From contig JAFDVZ010000025.1 of assembly GCA_018268715.1 (NCBI GenBank), positions 1 to 64,000 on the forward strand: DNA of 64,000 nt. The letters are read 5' to 3'. Made by a program: the position numbers and the translations under genes. Below, piece by piece: positions 37,029 through 47,084 of the stretch (positions within the stretch are counted from its first letter, which is position 1; each line of letters begins with the position of its first letter). Source of the stretch: Acidobacteriota bacterium. Lineage in GTDB: Bacteria; Acidobacteriota; Terriglobia; Bryobacterales; Bryobacteraceae. Under the pieces are notes generated by a model. It saw only the letters and a list, made by a program, of their open reading frames with translations, had not been told where the DNA came from and ran no database searches.

Positions 37029-38444
37029 TTACGCGCCGACCATCTCCGACACCTCCCCAACGATGCGCCGCAACTGTTGCGACTGGGACGTAAGCTCCTG
37101 GGAAACGGAGGAAGTCTGCTCCGCCGTCGCCGCCGTCCGTTGCGCGATCTCCTGCATCTGGGCGATCGCTGTCGACACCTGGTCGATGCCGCTCGATTGT
37201 TGCGCGCTCGCGGCGCTGGTCTCCTCCACCAGCACTTTAATCCGGCCCGACTCTTCGGTCAGCCGGCGAATCACGACGGCGATGTCGTCCACTTTGGACT
37301 TGCTGTCCTGCGACTTCACAATCGACTCTTCGATCAGGCTGGTGGTGTCGCGCGCCGCCTGCGCGCATCGCTGCGCCAGCGTTCTCACCTCGTCGGCCAC
37401 CACGGCGAAACCCATGCCGGCGTCGCCCGCCCGGGCCGCCTCCACCGCCGCGTTCAACGCCAGGATGTTCGTCTGGAACGCGATCTCGTCGATCACTCGG
37501 ATAATGCGGGAGATCTTGCCGCTCGACACCTCCACCTCCGCCATTGCCGCCACCAGGTCATCCAGTCGCGTGTTGGCCCGGCGGAAATCCTCCTGCGCCC
37601 CGCTCGCCAGGGATGCTGCGGTGTTCGTGTTCTCGGTGTTGGCTCGCGCCATCGAGTTGATCTCCTCGGCCGACGCCGAGGTCTCTTCCACCGACGCCGC
37701 CTGTTCGGAAGCCCCTTGCGCCAGCGACGAACTCGACGCCGCCAGTTGAGTCGCGGCCGCCGCCACTCGCTCCCCCGCGTCGCGCAACCCGGAGGAAGCC
37801 TGACGCAGGGTCGCATTCAATCGGGTCACGATGCTGAACAGCAGAAGCGCGGCTCCGGCGATGGCAAGCGCCATGACGATCCAAAGAGTGGTCCGGGTCC
37901 GCTGGATCGTCTGGCGGGTGCGCTGCGAATGCAGTTCGCCGCCTCTTCGGTTGTAGTCGGATTCCGCGCGAATCGCCTCCCGCAAATCGCGGACCACCGG
38001 TGACAGATCGCGGACGTAGGCCTGGTACGCCTCGGCGTTCTTCTGGGCCCGGCTCAACACGCGGACCTTCTCCCAGCCGGCGAAGGCGCGCTCGACCGCC
38101 GGCCGGATCTTTTGGTTGATCTGGCGTTCCTCGTCGGAATAGATCGCCCCCTCCACCGTCTTCAGGTCGTCGTTCATCTGAGTTCGAATGGACGCGATCT
38201 CCTGTTCGATGCGGGTCATATCCTGGTCATCGGTGGACGCGACGTGGCGCCACGAATAGGCCCAGATGGTCAGGATTTCGCTCTCCACCTTCGTGCAGGC
38301 CGAGACTCCGATCAGCGAATCGTCCGTTACGGTGACGACGGCCTGGTCGATGGAGCTCAGTTCAACCAGGCTGATAACGCCAACTACGAGAGTGAATGCG
38401 ACAAGAAGCGCTCCGACGAACGTGAATTTCCGGCCGATAGTCAT
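37029..38444 (-). CDS. Methyl-accepting chemotaxis protein
   Basis: 471 residues from the ATG at 38444; an extended frame upstream lacks a signal. TM1 is about residues 5-28 ([20 protein letters not shown]). A four-helix-bundle (4HB_MCP) sensor occupies about 30-180, and TM2 is [20 protein letters not shown] (about 190-210). No clear HAMP domain follows. The MCP signalling hairpin tip is [20 protein letters not shown], highly conserved. It would bind CheA/CheW near a pole. No che genes lie nearby, so the circuit is encoded elsewhere; the ligand is unknown. Confidence 0.93.
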   Translation of the reverse strand: MTIGRKFTFVGALLVAFTLVVGVISLVELSSIDQAVVTVTDDSLIGVSACTKVESEILTIWAYSWRHVASTDDQDMTRIEQEIASIRTQMNDDLKTVEGAIYSDEERQINQKIRPAVERAFAGWEKVRVLSRAQKNAEAYQAYVRDLSPVVRDLREAIRAESDYNRRGGELHSQRTRQTIQRTRTTLWIVMALAIAGAALLLFSIVTRLNATLRQASSGLRDAGERVAAAATQLAASSSSLAQGASEQAASVEETSASAEEINSMARANTENTNTAASLASGAQEDFRRANTRLDDLVAAMAEVEVSSGKISRIIRVIDEIAFQTNILALNAAVEAARAGDAGMGFAVVADEVRTLAQRCAQAARDTTSLIEESIVKSQDSKSKVDDIAVVIRRLTEESGRIKVLVEETSAASAQQSSGIDQVSTAIAQMQEIAQRTAATAEQTSSVSQELTSQSQQLRRIVGEVSEMVGA

Positions 38445-38539
38445 GATTGCGGCAACTTCCTCTCTGATTGCTTCCCGCGGATCCACGATATGGGCCGCGC
38501 GGGCGCGCAGTCACACCGTGGCCTGCGCTCTACGCTCTT

Positions 38540-38559
38540 ATCGGCGGCGATCCGCCGAT
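38540..38559. repeat. Perfect inverted repeat between chemoreceptor and esterase genes
   Basis: ATCGGCGG-cgat-CCGCCGAT: an 8-bp stem with a 4-base loop, 96 bp before the MCP start on one side and 103 bp before the esterase on the other. No T-tract. It may be an operator or an RNA hairpin in the leader of either gene. Confidence 0.5.
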
Positions 38560-38662
38560 CCGTGAACCCGGGTTCGCTCGTCGAGCGCCGGATGTAAACT
38601 GAGTGCAGCCGGAACGGCCGCAACCAGTGTCCAGCGCCAATCCGCGCGAGGATCCGAACATC

Positions 38663-40345
38663 ATGAAATCGAACCGACGCAAGTTCCTTCAGGCGATAGG
38701 GGCCAGTCCAGCCGGCATCGCCATTGGCTCAGCCGTGGCTGCGTCTCCGGAAGCCGCCAACGCCAAGAATCAGGACGGTCAACTCTTGTTGGTCGGCGAC
38801 AATATCGCCGTCGCCAACACCCAATACGGAAAGGTGCGGGGCTATGTGCTCCGGGGGATCAACTACTTCCTCGGCATGCCCTACGGCGCCGACACTTCGG
38901 GCGCCAACCGCTTCATGCCCCCGCGCAAGCCCGCGTCCTGGACCGACGTGTACCCGGCGCTCTGGTGGGGCAATTCCGCTCCTCAGAACATGGAGAATCG
39001 CTACGCCAACAAGTTCGCTTCGTTCCGGGACCACTGGAACTACGACGACGTGAGCGAGGATTGCCTCCGCATCAACGTCTTCACCCCCGCCATCGCCGAC
39101 GGCAAGAAACGGCCCGTCCTTTTCTGGATCCACGGCGGCGGCTTCACCAACGGCAACGGCATCGAGCACGACGGCTACAACGGCGAAAACTTCGCCCGCC
39201 TCGGCGACGTCGTGTTCTGCTCCATCAACCACCGCCTTGGCCCCCTGGGCTTCTGCAACCTGGCCGGCGTTGGCGGCGACAAATTCGCCGAATCCGGCAA
39301 CGTCGGCATGTTGGACATCGTCGCCGCCCTCGAATGGGTTCGCGACAACATCGCCAACTTCGGCGGCGACCCGTCGAACGTCACCATCATGGGCCAGTCC
39401 GGCGGAGGCGCGAAAGTCTGCATCCTCACCGCCATGCCCTCGGCCAAGGGCCTGTTCCACAAGGCGGTCGTGCTCAGCGGGGCCTCTCGCCGCGCCGGCG
39501 ACAAGGCCGCTTCGGAGAAACTCGGCGCCGCGGTGCTGAAGGAAGCGGGCCTCGCCGCCAGCGAAATCGACAAGCTGCAAGCCATGCCCTGGAAGGACTT
39601 CTACGCCCTCGCCGGCAAAGCCCAGCAGACCGTGGCGCGCGAAGCCGGTCCCGGCGGCGGCTTGACGCGCGGCTTCAGTCCCGTGGTGGACGGCAAGGTC
39701 CTGCCCTCGCATCCTTATGATCCGGACCCCGCGCCCACCGCCGCCGGCGTCCCAATGATCATCAGTTCCGTCCAGAACGAGCAATCCGCCAGTTGGGCCG
39801 ATTCCTCGCTCGAATCGATCACCATGGATCAGGTGGTGGAGCGCCTCAAACAGCGCGCCGGCTTCGGTCCGGGCCTCGGCGACAAGGCCAGGGACGTCGT
39901 GGAAGCCTACGCCAAGGCCTTCCCTGGCAGCAAGCCCGTCGAGATCTGGTCGCTCGCCAGCAGCAACCGTCAAAGCGTGGTGGCCCTGGCCGACGTGAAG
40001 TCCCGCCAGTCCGCGCCCGTCTTCGTCGACTGGTTCACCTGGCAGCCGCCCCTGTTCGACAGCCGCATGCGCGCGTTTCACTGCGTCGACATCAGCTTCT
40101 GGTTCTACAACACGGACCTGATGCTGACCCACACCGGCGGAGGCCCCCGTCCGCGCGCCCTTTCCTCCAAAATGGCGGGCGCCCTGCTGCGCTTCATGAA
40201 GACCGGCGACCCCAATGGCGGCGGTCTCCCCAAGTGGCCCAAATACAGCGCCGCGAAGGGTGAGACCATGGTGCTTGACGATACCTGCGAAGTGAAGAAC
40301 GATCCGGACCGTGAGGCCAGGAAGGCCCTGCCCGCGGTGAGTTAA
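38663..40345 (+). CDS. Tat-exported carboxylesterase type B
   Basis: 560 residues from the ATG at 38663, where a twin-arginine signal begins (MKSNRRKFLQAIGAS). A longer GTG frame from 38603 is not needed. Alpha/beta-hydrolase with oxyanion block WIHGGGFTNGNG, nucleophile elbow TIMGQSGGGAKV (Ser of GQSGG) and a probable catalytic His in MRAFHCVDISFWFY. The acid is not certain. Carboxylesterase type B enzymes hydrolyse esters of small acids or carbohydrates. It likely folds in the cytoplasm and acts in the periplasm. The next gene (DUF5916) lies 100 bp downstream on the same strand. Confidence 0.9.
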   Translation: MKSNRRKFLQAIGASPAGIAIGSAVAASPEAANAKNQDGQLLLVGDNIAVANTQYGKVRGYVLRGINYFLGMPYGADTSGANRFMPPRKPASWTDVYPALWWGNSAPQNMENRYANKFASFRDHWNYDDVSEDCLRINVFTPAIADGKKRPVLFWIHGGGFTNGNGIEHDGYNGENFARLGDVVFCSINHRLGPLGFCNLAGVGGDKFAESGNVGMLDIVAALEWVRDNIANFGGDPSNVTIMGQSGGGAKVCILTAMPSAKGLFHKAVVLSGASRRAGDKAASEKLGAAVLKEAGLAASEIDKLQAMPWKDFYALAGKAQQTVAREAGPGGGLTRGFSPVVDGKVLPSHPYDPDPAPTAAGVPMIISSVQNEQSASWADSSLESITMDQVVERLKQRAGFGPGLGDKARDVVEAYAKAFPGSKPVEIWSLASSNRQSVVALADVKSRQSAPVFVDWFTWQPPLFDSRMRAFHCVDISFWFYNTDLMLTHTGGGPRPRALSSKMAGALLRFMKTGDPNGGGLPKWPKYSAAKGETMVLDDTCEVKNDPDREARKALPAVS

Positions 40346-40445
40346 TCCACACAGGCGGCGAGCGCGGCCGGCCTCTGGAGCGACCGCCGCCCGCCGCCTG
40401 CCCCGGGGCGACGCTTCCACCGCCTTCAGGAGGACAGTAGCTGCA

Positions 40446-42695
40446 TTGAGTTTCAACTGGCGCCGGGCGCCCAACCGGCTTTTTCGAGCGGCGGCCACGC
40501 CCGCCGTTCTGTGCGCACTCCTGCTTTCCACGCCGCCCCGCGCGGCCGCGCAAAAGAAGAACGGCGACTACCGCCTGCGGATCCATCGCGCCTCCGGGCC
40601 GATCGTCATCGACGGCAGCGCCCATGAGTCCGCCTGGCAGTCCGCCGAAGTGGCCACCGACTTCTGGCGCGTGCTTCCGATGGACACCGGCCGCGCCAAG
40701 GTGAAAACCGACGTCCGCATGGCCTATGACGACCGCAACATCTACCTGAGCGCCATCTGCTTCCACGGCGACGTCCCAGGCCCCTACATCGTCGAGTCGC
40801 TGAAGCGCGATTGGTCGTTCGGCAATAACGACAACTTCATCTTTTTCCTGGACACCTTCAACGACCTCACCAACGGCTTCACCTTCGGCGTCAACGCCGC
40901 CGGCGCCCAGTGGGACGGCTTGCTCTACGAAGGCGGCAAGGCTAACTTGAGTTGGGACAACAAGTGGACCTCCGCCGTCCGGACTTATAGCGATCGCTAT
41001 GAGTTGGAGATCGCCATCCCCTTCACCAGCATCCGTTATAAGAACGGCGTCTCCGAGTGGGGCGTGAACTTCAGCCGCCTGGATCTGAAGACCACCGAGA
41101 AGTCATCCTGGACCCCGATTCCACGGCAGTTCCCCACCGCCTCGCTGGCCCTGACCGGGACGCTCCTGTGGGACGAGCCGCCTCCCTCGCACACCCGGAA
41201 CATCTCTCTCATCCCCTACGCGCTGGGCGGAGTTAGCCGCGATTACGGGCCTCCGACGGTAACTAATACCCGCGACGACATAGGAATTGACGGAAAAGTC
41301 GGCCTCGGACCGGCCTTGAATCTGGATGTCACCGTAAATCCCGATTACTCCCAGGTCGACGTCGACCAACAAGTCACCAACCTGGACCGTTACGAGCTAT
41401 TCTTCCCCGAAAAACGCCAGTTCTTCCTTGAAAACGGCGACCAGTTCGCCAACTTCGGCTACTCCACCATCCGGCCCTTCTTCAGCCGCCGCATCGGGCT
41501 GGGCGGCGTCCCCATCCGTTTCGGGGCCCGTCTCAGCGGCAAGCTCAACAAGGATTGGCGCGTCGGCCTGATGGACATGCAGACCGGCCCTCTGGACTCC
41601 TCCGCCCTCCCCGGAGAGAACTTCTACGTCTTCGCCCTCCAGCGGCGCGTCTTCACGCGCTCCAACATCGGCGTCCTCATGACCGGCAAGGAATCCGGCG
41701 AATACACCGGACCCGGCGGGCCGCCCTCTCCCACCCGCTTCAACCGGAACGCCGGGCTCGAATACAACCTCGCCTCGTCCACCAACCAGTGGACCGGCAA
41801 GCTCCTCTACGTGAAGTCCTTTACCACCGCCCGCTCGAACGGCGCCGTGTACTCGGGCAACCTCCAGTACAACAGCCGCCGCTGGCTGATCAACGGCCAG
41901 TCGGAGAACGTCGATCCCAACTACCGCGCCGAAGCCGGCTACGTGCCCCGCGCCGGTTACCGCCGCGCTCTCGGGACCCTCGGCTACACCTTCCTGCCGG
42001 AGGGCGGCATCGTGCTCAGCCACGGACCGCTGCTCACCAGCAGCAACTTCTTCGATTGGTCGGGCAAGCTGAGCGACTACGAGACCACGCTCGGCTACAC
42101 CGTCACCCTGCGCAGCCAGGACGTGATCACGGCGACCGCCGGCGCCGATTACGTACGTCTGTTGTCCCCCTTCGACCCCACCAACTCGGGCCGCGACAAA
42201 CTGGAGGCAGGCAGCGTCCATCATTGGAAGTTTTGGAGCGCGGGCTTCACCTCGAAACCGCAGAGCGTGTTCCGCTACGGCTTCACGTCCACCCATGGCG
42301 GCTACTACGCGGGCGGATCCCGGACCACGCTCACCGGCACGCTCGGCTACCGTTTCCAGCCCTTCGTCAGCCTGTCCGGGACGGCCTCCTGGGACGACAT
42401 CCACCTGGCCCGGCCCCAGACACACGCCAATTTCTGGCTGGTCGGCCCCAGATTCGATGTGACGCTGACCAACACGCTCTACCTCACCACTTTCATCCAG
42501 TACAACGAGCAGCAGCGCAACATGAACGTCAACACCCGCGTCCAGTGGCGCTACCGCCCGGCCTCGGACCTGTTCCTGGTCTGGACCGACAACTACCTGC
42601 CCGAATACCTCCAGCCCGGTCAGGACGTGGGCGGCGGCTTCTCGGTGAAGAACCGGGCGCTGGTGCTCAAGTGCGCCTATTGGTGGAATTTCTAG
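40446..42695 (+). CDS. DUF5916 outer membrane protein with CBM9-like N-domain
   Basis: 749 residues starting at TTG 40446, with AGGAGG about 12 bases upstream. The signal peptide is in residues 1-37 (TPAVLCALLLSTPPRAAA). Residues about 45-225 form a CBM9-like/DOMON sugar-binding fold (IVIDGSAHESAWQSAEVATD, DVRMAYDDRNIYLSAICF). Residues about 235-749 are DUF5916, a beta-barrel (YSQVDVDQQVTNLDRYELFF, PEKRQFFLENGDQF, and strands ending in aromatic residues). Such proteins are common in acidobacteria and are linked to outer-membrane or glycan functions without a proven activity. Confidence 0.9.
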   Translation: MSFNWRRAPNRLFRAAATPAVLCALLLSTPPRAAAQKKNGDYRLRIHRASGPIVIDGSAHESAWQSAEVATDFWRVLPMDTGRAKVKTDVRMAYDDRNIYLSAICFHGDVPGPYIVESLKRDWSFGNNDNFIFFLDTFNDLTNGFTFGVNAAGAQWDGLLYEGGKANLSWDNKWTSAVRTYSDRYELEIAIPFTSIRYKNGVSEWGVNFSRLDLKTTEKSSWTPIPRQFPTASLALTGTLLWDEPPPSHTRNISLIPYALGGVSRDYGPPTVTNTRDDIGIDGKVGLGPALNLDVTVNPDYSQVDVDQQVTNLDRYELFFPEKRQFFLENGDQFANFGYSTIRPFFSRRIGLGGVPIRFGARLSGKLNKDWRVGLMDMQTGPLDSSALPGENFYVFALQRRVFTRSNIGVLMTGKESGEYTGPGGPPSPTRFNRNAGLEYNLASSTNQWTGKLLYVKSFTTARSNGAVYSGNLQYNSRRWLINGQSENVDPNYRAEAGYVPRAGYRRALGTLGYTFLPEGGIVLSHGPLLTSSNFFDWSGKLSDYETTLGYTVTLRSQDVITATAGADYVRLLSPFDPTNSGRDKLEAGSVHHWKFWSAGFTSKPQSVFRYGFTSTHGGYYAGGSRTTLTGTLGYRFQPFVSLSGTASWDDIHLARPQTHANFWLVGPRFDVTLTNTLYLTTFIQYNEQQRNMNVNTRVQWRYRPASDLFLVWTDNYLPEYLQPGQDVGGGFSVKNRALVLKCAYWWNF

Positions 42696-42701
42696 CCCCG
42701 T

Positions 42702-42728
42702 GGGGATCCGTTCCAGCCCCGGATCCCC
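42702..42728 (+). terminator. Hairpin after the DUF5916 gene
   Basis: GGGGATCCG/CGGATCCCC, a 9-bp stem with a 9-base loop, starting 6 bp after the stop. No U-tract follows, so it could be a Rho-assisted 3' end. Confidence 0.5.
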
Positions 42729-42974
42729 CAAAATTGCATACCCCGATTTTCGCCGTTCACACAACTCGCAGATTTTCTTAAAACGATATTAAACGGCGTT
42801 GATTCAATCGGTTAGCGGGAATTCGGCCGCCTTCAAATCACCCCGACTTCGCTGGACAGCCAGCTATCCTCATGGCGGGAGGAGATGTTTGACCGACATC
42901 GACTCTCCGGTGCGTGGTCCCGGCCTCAGCTAGCCGTCGCTGGCCACCACCAATCGTGTGGAGGCTATCCGACA

Positions 42975-44066
42975 ATGTTTGCTTTTCGAAACTGGTGGCG
43001 TGTGGCGCCGACGGTCGTCGCGCTAGCATGTGCGGCGCCGGCGCTTTCCGCGCCCGCAACCACCACGATCCAGGACGTCCTGTACAGGGCCGACGGATCA
43101 CGCTTTAACGGAACTCTTAAGATCACCTGGAACAACTTCCAGTCCGGCGATTCCGTCCCGATTCCCACCCAGGGAATCACCGTCACGGTTGTCAACGGAA
43201 ACCTGAAAGTGAAGCTCGTTCCGACTACCACCGCGTCCGCCGGCGCGAACTACTCGGTGAAGTATATGAGCCAGGGAGTGTATCAGTTCACCGAGACCTG
43301 GGCCGTCCCGCCCAGTTCCTCGATTCTGCCTGTGAGCGCCGTTCGCATCTCTTCGGGGACCACCGTGGGCAACGGGTCCAGCGGGGGCGTCGGCGCGGAT
43401 ACGCAGATCACCGACATCGCCGGCCTGTCCGCCGAGTTGAGTTCGCGGCCGCAAAAAGGGCCCGGCTTCGCGCCGTCCCGCGCCGCGGTCGTCAATTCGA
43501 GCGGCCAGATCGATTCGGCGGCCGGCAATCTGGGCGACTGTCTGCATGTGGACGGCAGTTCCGGCCCCTGCGGGTCCACCTCGACGTCCACCAACGCCGT
43601 CTTCGCCGACGCGGAAGCGCCCGGCGGCCTCGTCAACGGCCTGAATCTCGTCTATACGTTGAACAACTCGCCGTCGCCGGCCGGAAGCCTGCGGCTGTAC
43701 CGCAACGGCCTGCTGATGAAGCAGAACAACGACTACGTGCTGAGCGGGACCACGGTCACCTTCAATGCGGCCGCGACGCCCCAATCGGGAGACCTGTTGA
43801 CGGCGTCCTACCGCTACACCAATTCGTCCGCCGCCGGCGTGATGACCTTTGTCGACGGCGAATCCCCGGCGGGAGTGATCGACGGCAGCAACGCGTCGTT
43901 CACGCTGGGAGCGTCCCCGTCGCCCGCCTTGAGCCTGGAGTTGTACCGCAACGGCCTGTTGCTCAAGCAGAGCGTCGACTACTCGCTGAGCGGCGGAACC
44001 ATCACGTTCTTTTCGGGCGCAATCCCCCGGGCCGGCGATCTGGTGACGGCGTTTTACCGCTACTGA
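42975..44066 (+). CDS. Secreted protein with two phage-fibre-like C-terminal repeats
   Basis: 363 residues from the ATG at 42975, which starts a signal peptide (APTVVALACAAPALSA). An upstream ATG at 42885 would move it away from the start. The N-terminal part resembles tail-fibre-like modules (DVLYRADGSRFNGTLKI, FTETWAVPP). Two C-terminal repeats of about 70 residues follow (LRLYRNGLLMKQNNDYVLSG and LELYRNGLLLKQSVDYSLSG). Such LYRNGLLL-x-DYxLSG units are typical of virion fibre proteins. The protein is not in a prophage. Function unknown: a surface or extracellular fibre is possible. Confidence 0.72.
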   Translation: MFAFRNWWRVAPTVVALACAAPALSAPATTTIQDVLYRADGSRFNGTLKITWNNFQSGDSVPIPTQGITVTVVNGNLKVKLVPTTTASAGANYSVKYMSQGVYQFTETWAVPPSSSILPVSAVRISSGTTVGNGSSGGVGADTQITDIAGLSAELSSRPQKGPGFAPSRAAVVNSSGQIDSAAGNLGDCLHVDGSSGPCGSTSTSTNAVFADAEAPGGLVNGLNLVYTLNNSPSPAGSLRLYRNGLLMKQNNDYVLSGTTVTFNAAATPQSGDLLTASYRYTNSSAAGVMTFVDGESPAGVIDGSNASFTLGASPSPALSLELYRNGLLLKQSVDYSLSGGTITFFSGAIPRAGDLVTAFYRY

Positions 44067-45325
44067 ACGATTTCGGCCCTTGCGCCCACCTCGGGCTGGA
44101 TCAGGTCGTCGTAGCTTTCACGGCGGCGCACGATCCTCCAGCCCTTCCCGTCCACCAGCACTTCGGCGGGCCGGGGGCGCGAGTTGTAGTTGGACGCCTG
44201 GGCGAAACCGTAGGCGCCGGCCGTCATGATCGCCAGCAGATCGCCCCCGCGAAGGTCGGGCATCTCGCGGTCCCGGGCCAGAAAATCGCCGGTTTCGCAC
44301 ACCGGGCCGACCACGTCGGCGCGGATGGTTTCGCCGTCCGAGAGCGCCACGGGAGCAATCTCGTGGTGCGACTGGTACAGGGCGGGGCGGATGAGGTCGT
44401 TCATCGCCGCGTCCACAATCACGAATTCCTTGTCGCCGTTCCGCTTCCGGTAGAGAACCCGGGTGAGCAGCACACCCGCCTCACCCACTATCGAGCGGCC
44501 CGGCTCCACCATCGCGTGCAGCCTCTTGCCCGCAAGCAGGCCGCGCAAATCCTGGACGAAGGCGTCGATGTCTGGCCGTTGCTCACTGCTCCTATACGGC
44601 ACCCCTACGCCTCCGCCCAGGTCGATGTGTGAAATCGGCGCGCCGGCCGCCCTCAGGCGGTCGATCAGCCCCAGCATCTTCCGCAACGCCTCGAGCAGCG
44701 GCTGTGTGTCCAGCAACTGCGATCCAATGTGACAGCTCACGCTTTCGAGCGCGACGTTGGCGAGCGCCATTCCCCGCCGGTACACGTCTTCCACCTCGGC
44801 GATGTCGATGCCGAACTTATGCTCTCGCAACCCCGTCGAAATGTAGGGGTGGGTGGCGGCGTCCACATCAGGATTCACCCGCATAGCCACGCGAGCCTTC
44901 ACGCCGCGTTCGCCCGCGATCGAATCGATCAGCTCCAACTCGGGCTCGGATTCGCAATTGAAACTGAAAATGTTGTGCGAAAGCGCGAAATCGATCTCAT
45001 CCGACGTCTTTCCGACGCCGGAAAACACCACTTTTCGCGGATCCCCGCCCGCTTTGAGCACCCGGTACAACTCCCCGCCCGACACGATGTCGAATCCCGC
45101 CCCCGCGTTGGCGAGCAGATTCAGCAGCGCCAGGTTCGAGTTCGCCTTCACGGCGTAGCAAACGGTGTGCGGAATGTCGCCAAAAGCCAGGTTATAGGCG
45201 TCAAAACGGTCAAGAATCGTGCGGTTTGAGTACACATAGCACGGGGTTCCTGTCATTTTGGCGATCTCTTCGAGCGAGGTTTCCTCGCAGAAGAGCCGCC
45301 GGTCGCGGTATTCGAAATCGGTCAA
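44060..45325 (-). CDS. lysA: Diaminopimelate decarboxylase
   Basis: 421 residues, starting at TTG 45325 overlapping the upstream stop (TTGA). It is a PLP-dependent fold III enzyme converting meso-diaminopimelate to lysine. The PLP lysine is in CYAVKANSN. Other motifs are VSGGELYR, the HIGSQ block, the Gly-rich IDLGGGVGVPY, MVEPGRSIVGEAG and the Cys in GPVCETGDFLA. The stop overlaps the convergent fibre-like gene by 7 bp. It is in a tightly spaced unit deoC - phosphatase - lysA. Confidence 0.96.
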   Translation of the reverse strand: MTDFEYRDRRLFCEETSLEEIAKMTGTPCYVYSNRTILDRFDAYNLAFGDIPHTVCYAVKANSNLALLNLLANAGAGFDIVSGGELYRVLKAGGDPRKVVFSGVGKTSDEIDFALSHNIFSFNCESEPELELIDSIAGERGVKARVAMRVNPDVDAATHPYISTGLREHKFGIDIAEVEDVYRRGMALANVALESVSCHIGSQLLDTQPLLEALRKMLGLIDRLRAAGAPISHIDLGGGVGVPYRSSEQRPDIDAFVQDLRGLLAGKRLHAMVEPGRSIVGEAGVLLTRVLYRKRNGDKEFVIVDAAMNDLIRPALYQSHHEIAPVALSDGETIRADVVGPVCETGDFLARDREMPDLRGGDLLAIMTAGAYGFAQASNYNSRPRPAEVLVDGKGWRIVRRRESYDDLIQPEVGARAEIVQ

Positions 45326-47079
45326 TCCACCCTCACGGCAATTATGGTCTGGTCGTCGGTGATCGGAGCGCTATCCATCCAGGTGTCGAGTTCGCCGAAA
45401 ATCTCGTCCACCAGCGCCTGTGGACCCATCGCGCAATGCTTCTTGAGCGCCCGGATCAGCCGTCCCCGGCCGAAGTCTTCTCCGGCGGGGTTCAACTGGT
45501 CCTCCACGCCGTCGGAATAAAACACGATCATGTCGCCCGAACGGGCTTCAAACACCACTTCGTCGTAGTCGCGATCCTCCAGCAACCCGATCGGCACGCC
45601 GGCCACGTTCGGCTTGATGATTTCGCCGCCACGGCAGATCAGCGGTGGCTCGGCGCCCGCGTTCGCCATGGTCAGCTTGGATGTGGAGGATTCCCACAGT
45701 AGTACGAGCAGCGTGGCGTATTGGGCGTCCACCTTGCGCTCGAGCAGCGCCTCGTTGAGCGACCGCAGCAGGGCGGCCGGACCCCTCCGGCGCGGCGCCA
45801 GAATGCGCAGCAACCCGCTCACCAGCGCGCCATAGAGCGCCGCCGCGGCGCCTTTCCCGGACACGTCGCCGAAAGCGAGCACCGAGTACTCGGTGCTGTG
45901 CTCGAAAAAGTCGTAGACATCGCCCGTGATCTCTCTCGCTGCGCGTCCCCGAATCGCGATATCGAGGCCCCGGATCTCCGGCGCCTTGCGCGGCAACAGC
46001 ACCGATTGCAGCTTTCGGGCCGCCTTGAGATCGGTTTCCATGCGCTGTTCGCGCTGATTCAACTCCTCATACAGGCGCGCATTCTCGACAGAACTGGCGA
46101 TTTGAGGCGCTAAAAGCGTCAACATTCGCACATGTTCGTCGCTAAAATAGCCCAAACGCTCGCTTTCGACGTCCAAAACGCCCACTACGCGGTCCTGCAC
46201 CACCAGCGGCACGGCCACTTCGCTGCGGATGTCCGGGTGGGAGGCGATATAGCGCGGATCGGCCAGCGTATCGTTCACCCGCACGGCCTCCCGGGATTCG
46301 GCGGCGGCGCCGGTGATCCCCTTGCCGAGCGGGATGTTGTCCAGATCCACGCGCTTGTCGAAGCGTTCGCTGAAACGGTGGCGCAGCACCTTGCGCTCGG
46401 GATCGAGCAACATGATGCTAAAAGCGTCATAACTGATCAAAGCGCGCACGGTTTTGGCGATTTTTCGCAGCAATTCGTCCAGATCGAGGATCGAGCTGAA
46501 CTCCTGCGACAGGTGCGCGAGCACGCGCAGCGTCCGGTTCTGGCGCTCCACGCGACGGTACAGCCGGGCGTTGTCGATGGACACCGCGACACGGCTGGCG
46601 AGCAGGCGCAGCAGGGCGCGGTCGTGTTCGGAGTAGGCCTTGACCCGGGTGCACTGCGCGTCGATGACGCCCACCAGTTTGCCGCGCGCCACCATGGGCA
46701 CGGCCAGTTCGCTACGCACGGCGTCGAGCGCGCTGATGTAACGCGCGTCGGCCCGGACGTCGTTCACCAGGATCGGCGCGCGCGAGGCCGCCGCCGCGCC
46801 GGTGACGCCTTCGCCCAGCGGGATCACCAGGCTGCGCACCACTTCCTCCCGATGCCCGATCGAGTACCGGATGCGCAGGCCGTGAGCCTTCTCGCTATAC
46901 AACAGGATGGCGAACAGATCGCTCGGGACCACCTCCTTCACGATGTTCGCGACATTGGCCAGCAACCGGTCCAGGTCCAGCGTCTCCGAGGTGACGTCGG
47001 CGACGTTGAGCAGAAAATCCAGCAGTTCGGCCCGTTCGCGGAAGCGGACCGCCGATCGGCGCTGCAACGTTGGGGGCAT
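45322..47079 (-). CDS. GAF-GAF-PP2C (RsbU/SpoIIE-type) serine phosphatase
   Basis: 585 residues from the ATG at 47079; a longer frame runs back into deoC. Two GAF domains (about 25-165 and 195-345; shared motifs GEGVTGAAAASRAPILVNDV / GKGITGAAAESREAVRVNDT) precede a short coiled coil (QREQRMETDLKAARKLQSVL). A PP2C/SpoIIE phosphatase domain fills about 370-585 (TGDVYDFFEH, AFGDVSGKGAAAAL, FYSDGVEDQ, and the metal site ITDDQTIIAV). The role is probably to dephosphorylate an anti-anti-sigma factor or similar Ser/Thr target on a small-molecule signal. No partner switch genes are nearby. Confidence 0.92.
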   Translation of the reverse strand: MPPTLQRRSAVRFRERAELLDFLLNVADVTSETLDLDRLLANVANIVKEVVPSDLFAILLYSEKAHGLRIRYSIGHREEVVRSLVIPLGEGVTGAAAASRAPILVNDVRADARYISALDAVRSELAVPMVARGKLVGVIDAQCTRVKAYSEHDRALLRLLASRVAVSIDNARLYRRVERQNRTLRVLAHLSQEFSSILDLDELLRKIAKTVRALISYDAFSIMLLDPERKVLRHRFSERFDKRVDLDNIPLGKGITGAAAESREAVRVNDTLADPRYIASHPDIRSEVAVPLVVQDRVVGVLDVESERLGYFSDEHVRMLTLLAPQIASSVENARLYEELNQREQRMETDLKAARKLQSVLLPRKAPEIRGLDIAIRGRAAREITGDVYDFFEHSTEYSVLAFGDVSGKGAAAALYGALVSGLLRILAPRRRGPAALLRSLNEALLERKVDAQYATLLVLLWESSTSKLTMANAGAEPPLICRGGEIIKPNVAGVPIGLLEDRDYDEVVFEARSGDMIVFYSDGVEDQLNPAGEDFGRGRLIRALKKHCAMGPQALVDEIFGELDTWMDSAPITDDQTIIAVRVD

Positions 47080-47084
47080 GGTGT

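Noticed and set aside
40346..40445. GC-rich inverted repeat (GGCGGCG / CGCCGCC) after the esterase as a terminator
   Set aside because: Long loop, no T-tract, and such pairs arise by chance in this composition.
38729..40531. 600-codon minus-strand frame opposite the esterase
   Set aside because: High-GC shadow; the esterase has a catalytic elbow and Tat signal.
42730..42974. Possible c-di-GMP (GEMM) or other riboswitch before the fibre-like gene
   Set aside because: A few GC-rich paired segments and a GGTTAGCGGG string are present, but the diagnostic GCAAACC and CGCAAAGCC blocks are absent.
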